A stretch of 22,447 bases of DNA from GCA-2693325 sp964011675 (GTDB lineage Bacteria; Latescibacterota; UBA2968; UBA8231). The position numbers were made by a program, and so were the translations under genes. Below the pieces are notes generated by a model that was not told the origin of the DNA, did no database searches, and saw only the letters and a program-made list of their open reading frames with translations. The stretch is taken from contig CAXGPR010000063.1 in NCBI GenBank assembly GCA_964011675.1, forward strand, positions 1 through 22,447, in the 5' to 3' direction. Shown here piece after piece: positions 22,376 to 22,447 of the stretch (positions within the stretch are counted from its first letter, which is position 1; each line of letters opens with the position of its first letter).

Positions 22376-22447
22376 GGATAATCTGGTAAATAGTTAAGAA
22401 TTTTTTCCTCGCTTGCCTGAAGTTTACACTGGTCTTCCAGTTAAAAA

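Noticed and set aside
22429..22438. Small ACTGG-TCTT-CCAGT hairpin at the right edge, after the cyclase gene
   Set aside because: Five base pairs with no T-run on the plus strand inside the window; cut off by the window end, so it cannot be judged.
1..22447. CRISPR array, tRNA, rRNA, insertion sequence or prophage
   Set aside because: No spaced direct repeats, cloverleaf signatures, transposase motifs or phage structural genes were seen on reading both strands.

Overview
The window looks like chromosome from an uncultured, probably marine or host-associated Gram-negative bacterium. It encodes an outer-membrane TonB-dependent receptor and several lipoproteins. It also carries three enolase-superfamily (mandelate racemase/muconate lactonizing) genes and a class III cyclase fused to TolB-like and TPR regions. 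Genes use clear Shine-Dalgarno sites (AAAGGA, GGAGG), which argues against Bacteroidota. The gene mix recalls Latescibacterota/Poribacteria-type genomes, but that is inference, because there is no rRNA or other phylogenetic marker here. I found no tRNA, rRNA, insertion sequence, CRISPR array or phage gene.

Layout. 1-590: a possible gene tail and two tiny membrane-protein genes. 1032-2126 (-): a secreted glutathione peroxidase fused to a DUF4920 domain. 2585-3427 (-): an orphan PIN-like protein. 3597-4205 (+): a nitroreductase. 4343-8052: a GC-rich block with a translationally coupled pair of enolase-superfamily paralogs (+) and a third, convergent, more divergent member (-). 8398-8820 (-): a compact single-gene unit with a perfect CRP-type site in class II geometry, a hairpin between Shine-Dalgarno and start codon, a 92-residue protein and an intrinsic terminator. 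8943-10100 (-): a DUF6607 lipoprotein. 10436-11011 (+): a YdjA-like nitroreductase. 11012-12222: AT-rich DNA with an 85-residue conserved-looking protein followed by a strong GNRA-tetraloop hairpin. 12223-13164 (-): an NDP-sugar epimerase. 13231-17670 (+): a promoter with a palindromic operator, then a small lipoprotein, a FecA-like TonB receptor and a DUF4856 imelysin-like lipoprotein, closed by a terminator. 17687-20420 (+): a GT-C-type membrane protein overlapping an FAD oxidoreductase of the UDP-galactopyranose mutase/protoporphyrinogen oxidase type. 20528-22375 (+): the class III cyclase.

How parts may work together. The lipoprotein-receptor-DUF4856 operon is most simply read as envelope capture of an iron or other metal chelate. 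The DUF6607 and DUF4920 proteins nearby are envelope proteins that may belong to the same physiology. The epimerase, GT-C protein and FAD oxidoreductase suggest surface glycan synthesis. The cyclase could supply the nucleotide for a CRP-family regulator acting at 8803-8818, although no crp gene is present here.

Most worth following up: the 8398-8820 regulatory unit; the metal-uptake-like operon with its operator and its internal 12-bp inverted repeat; the coupled enolase pair lacking the usual Asp-His dyad; the peroxidase-DUF4920 fusion; and the hairpin-linked 85-residue gene.
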